Source of the DNA: Marivivens sp.
GTDB lineage: Bacteria > Pseudomonadota > Alphaproteobacteria > Rhodobacterales > Rhodobacteraceae
Length of the DNA: 64,000 nt
Assembly: GCA_024642115.1 (NCBI GenBank)
Contig: JAHEBU010000002.1
Coordinates: 310,001-374,000 of the forward strand
Direction of reading: 5' to 3'
Part shown: piece by piece, positions 1-8,873 of the stretch
How the letters are laid out: each line of letters begins with the position of its first letter
Numbering within the stretch: the stretch's first letter is position 1
The notes under the pieces: model-generated
Seen by the model: only the letters and a program-made list of their open reading frames with translations
Told to the model about the DNA's origin: nothing
The model's database searches: none
Position numbers and translations under genes: made by a program

Positions 1-390
1 GGCCTGCCCGGCCTTTGTCGCCAGATCGTCAAGGTCGATAACCAGCCCCTCGGTCACGCCCACATAGACCGGCACAGCACCCAGCGAGGCAATGGCCCCC
101 GGCACCGGGGCAAGGGTAAAGGCATTGGTCAGCACCGGATCGCCCGCCTTGACCCCGCAGGCCCGCAAGGCCGTCGTCATCGCATAGCCCCCGGATGCCA
201 CGGCAAGGCAATATTTCGCCCCCATCTGGGCCGCGAACTCTTCTTCCAGCAGGGCGGTTTCGGCAATCTCGCCCGGGGCGGTATTATAGCGATGCAGGCG
301 TCCGTGCCGCAGCACGGTCAGGGCGGCCATGATCCCTTCTTCGGGGATCGGCTCTTGCTGGGTAAAGCTGCCAGTAAAACGTTCGGTCAT
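1..390 (-). CDS. DegT/DnrJ/EryC1/StrS-type PLP aminotransferase, N-terminal part (cut by window edge)
   Basis: The 130 visible codons start at the ATG complementary to 388-390 and run off the left edge. The residues AVASGGYAMTTALRACGVKAGD, followed by a DPVLTNAFTLAPVPGAI-like stretch, match the start of the sugar or amino-acid aminotransferase fold of this family, where a Ser/Gly-rich loop holds the PLP phosphate. The PLP lysine would lie beyond the window. Family members usually transaminate sugar nucleotides or related small molecules; the substrate cannot be told here. The gene is divergent from the MmgE/PrpD gene, with about 105 bp between the starts for promoters. Confidence 0.75.
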   Translation of the reverse strand, partial: MTERFTGSFTQQEPIPEEGIMAALTVLRHGRLHRYNTAPGEIAETALLEEEFAAQMGAKYCLAVASGGYAMTTALRACGVKAGDPVLTNAFTLAPVPGAIASLGAVPVYVGVTEGLVIDLDDLATKAGQA

Positions 391-495
391 GGGTCAAGTC
401 TGTTGCGGCGGCGGCGCGGCGTCAATGGCGCGCATGTCTCTTTCCATGTCGTGAAAGGGAAGGATCGGATTTTTGGAAAGGTGAGGATCGGGGGC

Positions 496-1803
496 ATGAC
501 CCCGTTTGACCTGATCCACGACCTGCAATGGTCCGATCTGCCCGACTCGGTGCGGGACCGGATCGGCCTTCACCTGCTTGACCTGATCGGGGTGGCAGCG
601 GGGGGCAGCCAGACCCGCATGGGTCGGATCATCCGCGATCATGCGGTGGCGCAGTTCGGTGGAACTGCGCCGCTGGTGTTCGACGGACGCAGCGCTTCGC
701 TGCCCGGGGTTGCACTGTCACTGGGAATGACAATCGACGCGCTGGACGGACACGACGGGTTCAACCCGTCAAAGGGGCATATCGGCTGCCCCCTCATCGC
801 GGCTAGCCTGCCGGTGGCTGCAAATCTTGACACGTCAGGTGAAGAATTCCTTGCAACCCTTTGCATAGGTTATGAATTCGGGGCGCGCGCGGCGATGGCC
901 CAACATGGCACCGTCCCTGATTACCACACCTCGGGCAGTTGGGGGGCGGTGACGGCGGCGGCGGCTGTGGCCCGACTGCTGCACCTGCCCGCCGACCAGT
1001 CCCGGCACGCCTTGGGCATCGCCGAATACCACGGGCCGCGCAGTCAGATGATGCGCTGCATAGATGCGCCTACGATGGTCAAGGACGGGTCAGGCTGGGG
1101 GGCGATGGCGGGCGTTTCGGCGGCCTTGCTGGCGCAAAACGGCTTTACCGGCGCGCCTGCCATCACCGTCGAACAGGCCCCGGCCTATTGGTCGGACATC
1201 GGCCAACGCTGGTTCCTGCACGAACAGTATTTCAAACCCTACCCCGTCTGCCGCTGGGCGCAGGCCCCGATCGAAGGGGTTCTGGCCCTGCGCCGGGCGC
1301 ACAGCCTGACCTCAGACATGGTCGCCCGGATCGACGTGACCACCTTTCACGAATCGATCCGGCTGGCGACAAGGCGGCCCCTGACCACAGAAGAGGCGCA
1401 ATATTCCACGTCTTTCCCCTGCGCCGTGGCGCTGGTGCGCGGCACGGTGGGGGCAGCCGACATCGCCGACGACGCCCTGAGCGACCTTGAAATCCTGCGC
1501 CTGTCTGACAGCATGACCATGACCGAGGACGCCCATGCCAACGCCGTCTTTCCGGGCAAGCGTCTGGCGCGGGTCACGCTGACGCTTCACGACGGCCGGG
1601 TTCTGACCTCGGACTGGATGGAGCCGCGCTGGGATCACACCGCCCCGGCCACAGATGCCGAAATCCGGGCAAAGTTTCATGATCTGGCCGATGACCCGCT
1701 TGGCCGCGACCGCGCCGATCGCATCGAAGCGGCCATAGATGCCCTGCCCCGCACCCCGCTGTCCGCGCTGACTGACCTGCTGGGTCAGCCGATCAGGCGC
1801 TGA
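496..1803 (+). CDS. MmgE/PrpD family protein (2-methylcitrate dehydratase-like)
   Basis: A 435-residue protein of the MmgE/PrpD superfamily, close to the usual 440-480 residues. Visible family features are the N-terminal helical part (SVRDRIGLHLLDLIGVAAGG), the LDGHDGFNPSKGHIGCPL segment near residues 90-107 that contributes to the active-site region, and the FKPYPVCRWAQAPIEG stretch. Characterised members dehydrate 2-methylcitrate or act on related carboxylates such as iminodisuccinate. The frame stays open upstream to 292, but the ATG at 496 gives the normal N-terminus and follows a purine-rich stretch. Its 3' end overlaps the convergent HAD phosphatase by 19 bp. The substrate is not known. 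Confidence 0.85.
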   Translation: MTPFDLIHDLQWSDLPDSVRDRIGLHLLDLIGVAAGGSQTRMGRIIRDHAVAQFGGTAPLVFDGRSASLPGVALSLGMTIDALDGHDGFNPSKGHIGCPLIAASLPVAANLDTSGEEFLATLCIGYEFGARAAMAQHGTVPDYHTSGSWGAVTAAAAVARLLHLPADQSRHALGIAEYHGPRSQMMRCIDAPTMVKDGSGWGAMAGVSAALLAQNGFTGAPAITVEQAPAYWSDIGQRWFLHEQYFKPYPVCRWAQAPIEGVLALRRAHSLTSDMVARIDVTTFHESIRLATRRPLTTEEAQYSTSFPCAVALVRGTVGAADIADDALSDLEILRLSDSMTMTEDAHANAVFPGKRLARVTLTLHDGRVLTSDWMEPRWDHTAPATDAEIRAKFHDLADDPLGRDRADRIEAAIDALPRTPLSALTDLLGQPIRR

Positions 1804-2447
1804 ACGGCAGGCAAAAGTTCGGAGTAGTGGCCAATCAGCGCATCGGGGTCCAGATTGCGCACCGCCGGGCCGCCGGGGCCAAAGGTGACAAGGATCGACG
1901 GGACGCCCGCCGCCCGCGATGTCTTGAAATCGGTCTCGGTGTCACCGACCAGCACCGATTGCGCCGGATCGCCGCCCGCCCGGCGCACCGCCTCGCGCAG
2001 CGGTTCGGGATCAGGCTTGCGCACGGTCAGGGTATCCGCCCCGATCAGCGACCCAAAGGCGTCGCGCACACCCAACGCAGTCATCAACCGTTCGGCCAGA
2101 CCTTCGGGTTTGTTGGTACAGATTCCCACCTTGTAACCCGCCAGTACCAACGCTTCGACCGCTTCCATCGCGCCGTCATACAGGACAGTATGCGTGGCGA
2201 TGTCGTCGGAATAGGCGGCTAACAGGCGGGGATATTGGCGGTCGATCTCGGTCTTGTCGGTCCATCCCACCCGGTCAAACCCGGTGGTCAGCATGGCCCG
2301 CCCCCCGCGCAGCGCCACGCCCGCATCGCGTTCGACGGTCAGCACATCGCCCATCCCCAGATCGCGGAAACAGGCGTTGGCCGCGTTCAACAGGTCGCGA
2401 CTGGTGTCGGCCAGCGTTCCGTCCAGATCAAAAATCACCGTGCGCAT
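1785..2447 (-). CDS. gph: HAD-family phosphatase, phosphoglycolate phosphatase-like
   Basis: A 220-residue haloacid dehalogenase-type hydrolase. Motif I, FDLDGTLADT, places the nucleophile Asp7 and the general acid Asp9. A CTNKP segment gives motif II, the lysine of RKPDPEPL is motif III, and LVGDTETDF is the metal-binding motif IV. Length, helical cap and order match phosphoglycolate phosphatase, which clears 2-phosphoglycolate made during DNA repair or oxygenation. The chosen ATG follows AAAGGAA and gives the standard N-terminus. It is divergent from glmU (119 bp) and its stop region overlaps the MmgE/PrpD gene. Other phosphosugars or pyrophosphate remain possible substrates. Confidence 0.85.
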   Translation of the reverse strand: MRTVIFDLDGTLADTSRDLLNAANACFRDLGMGDVLTVERDAGVALRGGRAMLTTGFDRVGWTDKTEIDRQYPRLLAAYSDDIATHTVLYDGAMEAVEALVLAGYKVGICTNKPEGLAERLMTALGVRDAFGSLIGADTLTVRKPDPEPLREAVRRAGGDPAQSVLVGDTETDFKTSRAAGVPSILVTFGPGGPAVRNLDPDALIGHYSELLPAVQRLIG

Positions 2448-2566
2448 GGGGTTTCCTTTGCGGTTTGGCCTGATGTAACCGAACGAAAGGTGATGTGAAC
2501 CCCCCGCCCTTGCGATAATGACCCGGCAGGGTAGAAGCGGGTTCAAGAAACGGCGGGGCGACAGGC

Positions 2567-3913
2567 ATGGCGACAGCACTTATCATTCTGGCAGCGGGCC
2601 AGGGGACACGGATGAATTCCGAATTGCCCAAGGTCCTGCATCCCATCGCGGGCGCACCCATGCTCGTCCACGCGATGAAATCGGGCGAGGCGCTGGAGCC
2701 GTCGCGGATCGTCGTGGTGGCCGGTGTCGGGGCCGAGGCCGTGACCAAGGCTGCGACCGACTGGAACCCGATGGCGCAGGTGGTGATCCAGACCGAACAG
2801 TTGGGCACCGGGCACGCCGTGGCGCAGGCGCGCACGGCGCTGGCCGGGTTCGACGGTGATGCCATCGTCCTTTACGGCGACACGCCCTTTATCCGGCCCG
2901 AAACGCTGGACGCGATGCTGACCGCCCGCACCGACCATGCCGTTGTCGTGCTGGGGTTCGAGGCGGCCGATCCGGGCCGCTACGGCCGCCTGGTGACAAC
3001 CGGCGACGTTCTGGAACGGATCGTCGAATTCAAGGACGCCGATGCGGCCACACGGGCCATCAGCCTTTGCAATTCCGGGGTTGTCTGCGCCGATGCGGCC
3101 ACCCTGTTCGACCTGATCGACGCGGTCACCAACGACAACGCGTCGGGCGAATATTACCTGACTGACATCGTGCAGATCGCCCGGTCGCGCGGCCTGTCCC
3201 CCACCGTCGTCCGCTGCGACGAATCCGAAACACTGGGCGTCAACACCCGGGCCCAACTGGCCCAAGCCGAGGCGTTGTTCCAGAAAACCGCCCGTGCGGG
3301 CGCGCTGGAGGATGGCGTGACATTGGTCGCCCCCGGCACCGTCCACTTTGCCCATGACACGGTGGTCGGGCGCGATGCAGTGATCGAACCCAACGTCGTG
3401 TTTGGCCCCGGCGTCACCATCGAATCGGGGGCGACGATCCGGTCCTTTTCCCATCTTGAGGGCTGCCACGTCTCGCGCGGGGCCACGGTCGGCCCCTTTG
3501 CCCGTCTGCGCCCCGGCGCCGAACTGGCCGAGGATGTGCACATCGGCAACTTTGTCGAAATCAAGAACGCGGTGATCGACGAAGGGGCCAAGGTGAACCA
3601 CCTGACCTATATCGGGGACGCCACCATCGGCGCGAAAACCAACATCGGCGCGGGGACGATCACTTGCAACTATGACGGCGTGTTCAAACATCGCACGACC
3701 ATCGGGCGCGGGGTCTTTGTGGGGTCGAACACAATGCTGGTGGCTCCGGTAACCCTGGGCGACCATTCAATGACGGCCACGTCAACCGTCGTGACAGAAG
3801 ACGTGCCCGACGGGGCGCTGGCAATCAGCCGGACCCCGCAGGTGACCAAGGCCGGACTGGCCGTGCGACTGATGGACAAACTGCGGGCGGCCAAGGCGGC
3901 CAAGGGGAAATAA
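2567..3913 (+). CDS. glmU: Bifunctional GlmU: N-acetylglucosamine-1-phosphate uridyltransferase / glucosamine-1-phosphate acetyltransferase
   Basis: This cytoplasmic enzyme acetylates glucosamine-1-P and then forms UDP-GlcNAc for peptidoglycan and LPS. At 448 residues it matches full-length GlmU. The N-terminal uridyltransferase domain carries LAAGQGTRMNSELPKVL (residues 8-24) and the YGDTP segment. From about residue 245 the protein is a left-handed beta-helix of hexapeptide repeats with the conserved YIGDATIGAKTNIGAGT region. The stop lies one base before the glmS ATG, so glmU-glmS is an operon covering successive steps from fructose-6-P. The promoter should lie in the 119 bp shared with gph. 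Confidence 0.97.
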   Translation: MATALIILAAGQGTRMNSELPKVLHPIAGAPMLVHAMKSGEALEPSRIVVVAGVGAEAVTKAATDWNPMAQVVIQTEQLGTGHAVAQARTALAGFDGDAIVLYGDTPFIRPETLDAMLTARTDHAVVVLGFEAADPGRYGRLVTTGDVLERIVEFKDADAATRAISLCNSGVVCADAATLFDLIDAVTNDNASGEYYLTDIVQIARSRGLSPTVVRCDESETLGVNTRAQLAQAEALFQKTARAGALEDGVTLVAPGTVHFAHDTVVGRDAVIEPNVVFGPGVTIESGATIRSFSHLEGCHVSRGATVGPFARLRPGAELAEDVHIGNFVEIKNAVIDEGAKVNHLTYIGDATIGAKTNIGAGTITCNYDGVFKHRTTIGRGVFVGSNTMLVAPVTLGDHSMTATSTVVTEDVPDGALAISRTPQVTKAGLAVRLMDKLRAAKAAKGK

Positions 3914-3914
3914 G

Positions 3915-5729
3915 ATGTGTGGAATCATCGGCGTACTGGGCGATCATGAAGTAGCCCCCCTGTTGGTTGAAACGCTCAAACGATTGGAATATCGCGGCTA
4001 TGACAGTGCCGGGATCGCCACCGTGAACAACGGCGTGCTGGATCGGCGGCGGGCCACGGGCAAGCTGGTGAACCTGTCTGACCTTCTGGTCCACAACCCG
4101 TTGGCCGGAAAGGCCGGGATCGGCCACACCCGCTGGGCCACCCACGGGGCGGCCACCACCGGAAACGCCCACCCGCACAGTTGCGGTCCCGTCACCGTGG
4201 TCCACAACGGCATCATCGAGAATTTCCGCGAATTGCGGGCGATGCTGGCGAACCACGGGTTGACCCCCTCGACCGAGACGGACACCGAAACCGTGGCGAT
4301 GCTGGCCGCCCATCACATGGCCCAAGGGATGACCGCGCGCGAGGCGGTCAAGGCGACGGTCGCCGCGCTGCACGGCGCCTTTGCGCTGCTCTTTCTGTTT
4401 CAGGGGCAAGAGGACCTGATGATCGCCGCCCGCAAGGGCAGCCCGCTGGCCATCGGCTATGGCAAGGGCGAGATGTTCGTGGGGTCCGACGCCATTGCAC
4501 TGGCCCCGATGACCGACCGCGTCACCTACCTTGAAGAAGGCGATATTGCGTTTGTGACCCGGTCCGGGGTTGAAATCATTGATGAAAACCACGCCCACGC
4601 CAATCGGGACATCGTCCGCATCGAAGCTTCGGCCACGCTAATCGACAAGCGCGGGCACAAGCATTTCATGACCAAGGAAATCCACGAACAGCCCACCGTC
4701 GTGGCCGAAGCCCTTGGGCGCTATGCGCCGTCCGGCCTGCCCAGCTTTCCGGATCGGCTGGACTTCACGCAGATCGACCGGGTCGTCATGGTCGCCTGCG
4801 GGACCGGATATTATTCGTGTCTGACCGCCAAATACTGGTTTGAGCAGGTGGCGGGCATCCCGTGCGAGGTGGATGTGGCGTCGGAATTCCGCTACCGCGA
4901 ACCGCCTGTCACCCCCCGGACATTGGCCCTGTTCGTCAGCCAGTCGGGCGAGACGGCCGATACGCTGGCCGCGCTGCGCTACATGAAAGACAAAGCCGCG
5001 ATCGTAGCCAGCCTTGTGAACGTCGGGACGTCCTCCATCGCCCGCGAGGCGGATCTGGCATTGGCCATTCTGGCAGGGATCGAGGTATCGGTCGCCTCGA
5101 CCAAGGCCTATACCAACCAGTTGACAATCCTCGCCCTTTTGGCTGTCCACGCGGCCCGTCAGCGCGGACATATCAGCGACGCCGCCGCCCGCGCGCATGT
5201 CATCGACCTGATGGGCCTGCCCGACCTGATGCGGCAGGCGCTGGCGCTGGAACCCCAGATCGCCCGCATCGCCGAGGACCTCGCGCCCGCACCGAGCATC
5301 CTGTTTCTGGGACGCGGCGTGATGTATCCCACGGCGCTTGAGGCGGCGCTGAAACTCAAGGAACTCAGCTACATACACGCCGAAGCTTATGCGTCTGGCG
5401 AACTCAAGCATGGCCCCATCGCGCTGATCGACCGGACCTTGCCGGTGGTTGTGTTTGCGCCGCATGACCGGCTGTTTGAAAAGACAGTGTCCAACATGCA
5501 AGAGGTTCTGGCGCGGCACGGTCTGGTCACGCTGATTACCGATGCGACAGGCGCCGCGCTGGCCTCTGAAGGCACGGCGGCACAGCTGATTTTACCAACA
5601 GCATCAGAGCTTTGCGCGCCGATCCTCTATGCCCTGCCCGCACAGTTGATCGCCTATCACGCCGCCATGGCCAAAGGGACCGACATCGACCAGCCCCGCA
5701 ACCTCGCCAAGTCTGTCACGGTGGAATAA
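3915..5729 (+). CDS. glmS: Glutamine-fructose-6-phosphate aminotransferase (isomerizing)
   Basis: GlmS converts fructose-6-P and glutamine to glucosamine-6-P, the first step of hexosamine synthesis. The 604-residue length is normal. MCGIIGVLG at the N-terminus supplies the class II amidotransferase nucleophile Cys2 after Met removal, with HTRWATHG further on. Two SIS domains follow (VACGTGYYSCL and FLGRGVMYPTALEAALKLKE), and the C-terminus DQPRNLAKSVTVE is typical. It begins one base after the glmU stop, and its own stop overlaps the next start in TAATG. No glmS ribozyme is expected in this phylum and there is no room for one. Confidence 0.97.
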   Translation: MCGIIGVLGDHEVAPLLVETLKRLEYRGYDSAGIATVNNGVLDRRRATGKLVNLSDLLVHNPLAGKAGIGHTRWATHGAATTGNAHPHSCGPVTVVHNGIIENFRELRAMLANHGLTPSTETDTETVAMLAAHHMAQGMTAREAVKATVAALHGAFALLFLFQGQEDLMIAARKGSPLAIGYGKGEMFVGSDAIALAPMTDRVTYLEEGDIAFVTRSGVEIIDENHAHANRDIVRIEASATLIDKRGHKHFMTKEIHEQPTVVAEALGRYAPSGLPSFPDRLDFTQIDRVVMVACGTGYYSCLTAKYWFEQVAGIPCEVDVASEFRYREPPVTPRTLALFVSQSGETADTLAALRYMKDKAAIVASLVNVGTSSIAREADLALAILAGIEVSVASTKAYTNQLTILALLAVHAARQRGHISDAAARAHVIDLMGLPDLMRQALALEPQIARIAEDLAPAPSILFLGRGVMYPTALEAALKLKELSYIHAEAYASGELKHGPIALIDRTLPVVVFAPHDRLFEKTVSNMQEVLARHGLVTLITDATGAALASEGTAAQLILPTASELCAPILYALPAQLIAYHAAMAKGTDIDQPRNLAKSVTVE

Positions 5730-6277
5730 TGGCCAAGCAATTCAACGGGCTGGAACCCGAGCACCAAAACTTCATCAAGGCGCAGCACATCTTTTTCGTG
5801 GGCTCCGCCGCCGAAAGTGGCCGCGTCAACGTCTCGCCCAAGGGGGGCGATGACCTGCGGGTGCTGGGGCCGAACCGGATCGTCTGGCGCAACCTGACGG
5901 GATCCGGCAACGAGACGGCGGGGCATTTGAAACGGGTCAACCGCATGACGATCATGTGGTGCGCCTTTACCGCCAAGCCCCTGATTTTGCGGGTGTACGG
6001 GCAGGCACAGGCCGTACACCCGCTGTACACCGACTGTACAGACATCGACGCCCTTTTCGCCCCGCACGCAGGCACACGGCAGTATTACGACATGACCATC
6101 GACCTTGTTCAGACCTCGTGCGGCTACGCCGTGCCGCTGATGGAATTCAAGGCGGACCGCGACACGCTGGACCGCTGGACAACGGACCGGGGACCCGAGG
6201 GGATCAAGGCCTACTGGCAGGAAAAGAACACCCGCACCATCGACGGGTTTCCAACCGACATCGAGTCGGGCGCATGA
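5729..6277 (+). CDS. Pyridoxamine 5'-phosphate oxidase family protein
   Basis: A 182-residue protein with the split-barrel flavin-binding fold of the PNPOx-like family. FFVGSAAESGRVNVSPKGGDDLRVL near the N-terminus and the NRMTIMWCAF / RVYGQAQAVH strands are typical of the large set of uncharacterised flavin or F420-independent oxidases in this family. The chosen ATG overlaps the glmS stop (TAATG), and the stop overlaps the next gene by four bases (ATGA), so translation is probably coupled. It is not PdxH itself, because the C-terminal PdxH signature is absent. The physiological substrate is unknown. Confidence 0.8.
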   Translation: MAKQFNGLEPEHQNFIKAQHIFFVGSAAESGRVNVSPKGGDDLRVLGPNRIVWRNLTGSGNETAGHLKRVNRMTIMWCAFTAKPLILRVYGQAQAVHPLYTDCTDIDALFAPHAGTRQYYDMTIDLVQTSCGYAVPLMEFKADRDTLDRWTTDRGPEGIKAYWQEKNTRTIDGFPTDIESGA

Positions 6278-6954
6278 CCCCCGAAGCCGCGCTTGATGCG
6301 CTGCGGGCTGTGGCGGACCCCGCTGATGCCGACCGCATGGCCGCCTATCACAAGGTGGAACGCCCCTATCTTGGGGTCCGCGTTCCGGTGATCGATGCAC
6401 TGGCCAAGGACTGGCGGGGCGCCATCACGCTGGACGAACGGCTGACGCTGGCCTCTGGCCTGTGGGACACAGATATCCACGAGGCGCGGGTCGCCGCCGC
6501 CAAGCTGCTTGAACAGGCGCGCATCCGCCCCGATGACAGTGGGGCGTGGCAGTTGATCGCGTCCTGGGTGCCCCAGTTCGATGCCTGGGCCATCGCCGAT
6601 CATGTGTGTGGGGCCGGGCAAAAGCGGCTGGTGGCGGACCCGTCCCGGCTGGACGAGGTCGAAGGCTGGACCACCTCTGACCACATGTGGAGCCGCCGCG
6701 CGGCGCTGGTCATCACCCTGCCCTGGACCAAGCAGAACAACCCCAAGCCCGAGGAATTGGCCGCCCGCGACCGCATCCTTGGCTGGGCTGCGACCTATGT
6801 CCCCGACCGTGACTGGTTCATTCAAAAGGCTATCGGCTGGTGGCTGCGCGAGCTGTCCCGGCATGATCCGGCACGGGTGATGGAGTTTCTGGCCACCCAC
6901 GGCGACGCGATGCGCCCCCATGCCCGGCGCGAGGCTTTGACCCATCTGGAGTAG
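6274..6954 (+). CDS. DNA alkylation repair protein, AlkD-like
   Basis: A 226-residue all-helical protein of the DNA alkylation repair family, HEAT-like repeats that remove bulky or cationic alkylated bases without base flipping. Visible family segments are YLGVRVPVIDALAK, HEARVAAAKLLEQ, WVPQFDAWAIADHVCG and the C-terminal WFIQKAIGWWLRELSRHDPARV, the last matching the conserved tryptophan-rich helix. The ATG overlaps the preceding stop. The stop codon TAG is part of the following terminator hairpin. Its place at the end of the glmUS operon has no obvious functional link to amino-sugar synthesis. Confidence 0.8.
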   Translation: MTPEAALDALRAVADPADADRMAAYHKVERPYLGVRVPVIDALAKDWRGAITLDERLTLASGLWDTDIHEARVAAAKLLEQARIRPDDSGAWQLIASWVPQFDAWAIADHVCGAGQKRLVADPSRLDEVEGWTTSDHMWSRRAALVITLPWTKQNNPKPEELAARDRILGWAATYVPDRDWFIQKAIGWWLRELSRHDPARVMEFLATHGDAMRPHARREALTHLE

Positions 6955-6979
6955 GCCGTTCACACGTGAACGCCCTACT
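6950..6979. terminator. Bidirectional terminator hairpin between alkD-like gene and lipoprotein gene
   Basis: The arms 6950-6963 and 6966-6979 pair at 13 of 14 positions around a two-base loop, with one C/C mismatch at 6956/6973. The left arm includes the TAG stop of the AlkD-like gene. It lies between convergent genes, which fits a bidirectional terminator. Confidence 0.7.
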
Positions 6980-7028
6980 TTCCATTGATTATAAAGAGAA
7001 ATTTCAAAGATCGCGTTTCGAACGAGCG

Positions 7029-7538
7029 CTAGTTGGCGAACACGCTCAGTTCCACGATTCCGGTCAGCGGGGCCCCCAGCAATCGCATGGCCGGCAGACT
7101 GATCTGGCTGCCCGATCCGGCTGCTCCGCCCGATGGGCGCAGTTCGATGTTGATCGACGTCCCCTGATAAACGACCCGGCCCATCACCAGATCGCTGACC
7201 AGCGGCGTCTTGATCCAGATGCCCGGATCGGCGGGCGACCCCAGCGTGGCGAGGGTGGTTCCCAGCGACCGCTCCCCCGCGGGTTCGGGCGGGGGGGCTG
7301 TGGCCGCAGCGCGATCTTCGGCAGTGGTGGTGTCCAGCGCAGCAACCGTTCGCGCGGTGGGCGGCGGTGGCGGTGCTGGAGTGGGGTCAAGCGTTGCAGT
7401 CGTCACAGAGGCCGGGGGTGGCAATCCGGGATCGGCGGCTGCCGGATCGGCGGGCGCGTTGGGTTGGAACATGCCCTGGAGCGAGGGCGACGAACAGGCG
7501 CCAAGCGCCAACAGGGAAACGAGGAACAGCTTTTTCAT
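7029..7538 (-). CDS. Putative lipoprotein with Pro/Thr/Ala-rich linker
   Basis: A 169-residue protein with a lipoprotein signal: MKKLFLVSLLALGAC puts the lipidated cysteine at residue 15. A disordered Pro/Ala/Thr-rich region follows to about residue 95, including a run of five prolines. The C-terminal 70 residues (PGIWIKTPLVSDLVMGRVVY... SQISLPAMRLLGAPLTGIVELSVF) look like a small folded domain. The arrangement suggests an envelope-anchored domain held away from the membrane on a flexible linker. Similar Rhodobacterales proteins sit near moaA and are often mislabelled D-galactarate dehydratase; nothing here supports that enzyme. It is divergent from moaA. Confidence 0.75.
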   Translation of the reverse strand: MKKLFLVSLLALGACSSPSLQGMFQPNAPADPAAADPGLPPPASVTTATLDPTPAPPPPPTARTVAALDTTTAEDRAAATAPPPEPAGERSLGTTLATLGSPADPGIWIKTPLVSDLVMGRVVYQGTSINIELRPSGGAAGSGSQISLPAMRLLGAPLTGIVELSVFAN

Positions 7539-7623
7539 CGCAGCAATCTAGGCGGCTCTCACCATGCTGGCAACGGGGCTGTTGCACCTTGCGCGAACCC
7601 CGGCCCGGACATAGGTTCCCAGC

Positions 7624-8628
7624 ATGGACACGCCCCTGATCGATCCTTTCGACCGCGCCATCCGATATTTGCGCGTCTCGGTCACCGACCGCTGCGATTT
7701 CCGCTGCGTCTATTGCATGTCTGAAAACATGACCTTCCTTCCCAAAAAGGACCTGCTGACGCTGGAAGAGCTGGACCGCCTGTCGTCCGCCTTTGTCCGC
7801 CTTGGCGTGGAAAAGCTGCGCATCACCGGCGGCGAGCCGTTGGTCCGCCGCGATATCCTGACCTATTTCCGCGCCATGTCCCGCCATCTGGAAACCGGGG
7901 CGCTCAAGGAATTGACGCTGACAACCAATGGCAGCCAGTTGGAGAAATACGCCGTCGATCTGGCCGCCTGTGGCGTGCGCCGGATCAATGTGTCGCTTGA
8001 TACATTGGACGAGGCGAAATTCGCCCAGATCACCCGCTGGGGCCGTCTGCCGCAGGTTCTGCGCGGGATCGACGCGGCGCAGGCGGCCGGTCTGCGGGTC
8101 AAGATCAACACAGTGGCCCTGAAAGGCTTTAACGAGGACGAACTGTTCGGTCTGGTCGATTGGTGCGCGTCCCGCGACATGGATCTGACCTTTATCGAGG
8201 TCATGCCGATGGGGGATATCGGCAACGAGGACCGGCTGGGTCAATACTGGTCCCTGCGCGATCTGCGGGCGACACTGGCCGAACGTCAGACCCTGACCGA
8301 TCTGGCCGAACGGTCAGGTGGCCCTGCCCGCTATGTCCGTGTCGATCAGACGGGGCAAAAGATCGGCTTTATCACCCCCCTGTCCCATAATTTCTGCGAA
8401 AGCTGCAACCGCGTACGGATCACCTGCACCGGCGAGATTTATACCTGTCTGGGCCAAGAGGGTCATTCGGACCTGCGGGCGCCGCTGCGCGCCTCGCCCG
8501 ACGACGCGTTGCTGGAAACGGCAATCCGGGCCGCCATCGGCCTCAAGCCCAAGGGCCACGATTTCGACTATTCCCGGCAGGCCGTAGATGGGCAGGTCAG
8601 CCGCCACATGTCGCACACGGGCGGCTGA
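7624..8628 (+). CDS. moaA: GTP 3',8-cyclase MoaA (molybdenum cofactor synthesis)
   Basis: MoaA is a radical-SAM enzyme that rearranges GTP in the first step of molybdopterin synthesis. Its 334 residues carry the N-terminal 4Fe-4S ligands Cys24, Cys28 and Cys31 (CDFRCVYC), the SAM-binding [11 protein letters not shown], and the second cluster ligands in [19 protein letters not shown]. The C-terminal Gly-Gly needed for activity is present (SHTGG). No other moa or moe gene lies in this window, although a molybdenum enzyme (28.2-30.9 kb) does. No Moco riboswitch was recognised in the 85 bp upstream. Confidence 0.97.
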   Translation: MDTPLIDPFDRAIRYLRVSVTDRCDFRCVYCMSENMTFLPKKDLLTLEELDRLSSAFVRLGVEKLRITGGEPLVRRDILTYFRAMSRHLETGALKELTLTTNGSQLEKYAVDLAACGVRRINVSLDTLDEAKFAQITRWGRLPQVLRGIDAAQAAGLRVKINTVALKGFNEDELFGLVDWCASRDMDLTFIEVMPMGDIGNEDRLGQYWSLRDLRATLAERQTLTDLAERSGGPARYVRVDQTGQKIGFITPLSHNFCESCNRVRITCTGEIYTCLGQEGHSDLRAPLRASPDDALLETAIRAAIGLKPKGHDFDYSRQAVDGQVSRHMSHTGG

Positions 8629-8648
8629 ACGCAGACGCGTCTGGTTCA
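8626..8648. terminator. Terminator containing both convergent stop codons
   Basis: The arms TGAAC plus CAGACG (8626-8637, one bulged G at 8631) pair with CGTCTG plus GTTCA (8638-8648). The TGA at 8626-8628 ends moaA and the TCA at 8646-8648 is the stop of the convergent DUF1127 gene, so the hairpin uses both stop codons. Confidence 0.65.
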
Positions 8649-8873
8649 GGCAATCGTGCGGGTCGAGGCGCCAAGGGCCACGTCCCGGATATCACCCCGG
8701 CGAATGCCGATATCAGCCAGATCGCGGTCGGACATCGCCGAAAGTTGCCGCACGGCCTTGGTATAGGCCGCGTGCCGTCCGTAGGCGTCACGCACACGGT
8801 CCAGCGATTGTTTCATCACTTCGGGAAGGGAGCCCGTTGCGGAACGGGAATGGTCAAAGCTTGCGACGGTCAT
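8646..8873 (-). CDS. DUF1127 small basic protein
   Basis: A 75-residue protein whose C-terminal half, LSAMSDRDLADIGIRRGDIRDVA, is the DUF1127 signature (short arginine-rich helices). Alphaproteobacterial DUF1127 proteins have been linked to RNA binding and phosphate or stress physiology, but no role can be fixed here. The ATG at 8873 is preferred over an in-frame TTG at 8894 because AGGA sits at the right distance before it. The stop lies inside the hairpin shared with moaA. Confidence 0.85.
   Translation of the reverse strand: MTVASFDHSRSATGSLPEVMKQSLDRVRDAYGRHAAYTKAVRQLSAMSDRDLADIGIRRGDIRDVALGASTRTIA

Noticed and set aside
2543-3766. 407-codon open frame on the minus strand opposite glmU
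   Set aside because: It is antisense to a clear GlmU, has no recognised family and a Gly/Arg/His-rich composition typical of shadow frames in GC-rich DNA.
7029-7538. D-galactarate dehydratase, the name used for some relatives
   Set aside because: It is a 169-residue lipoprotein with a low-complexity linker and no enzyme motif.
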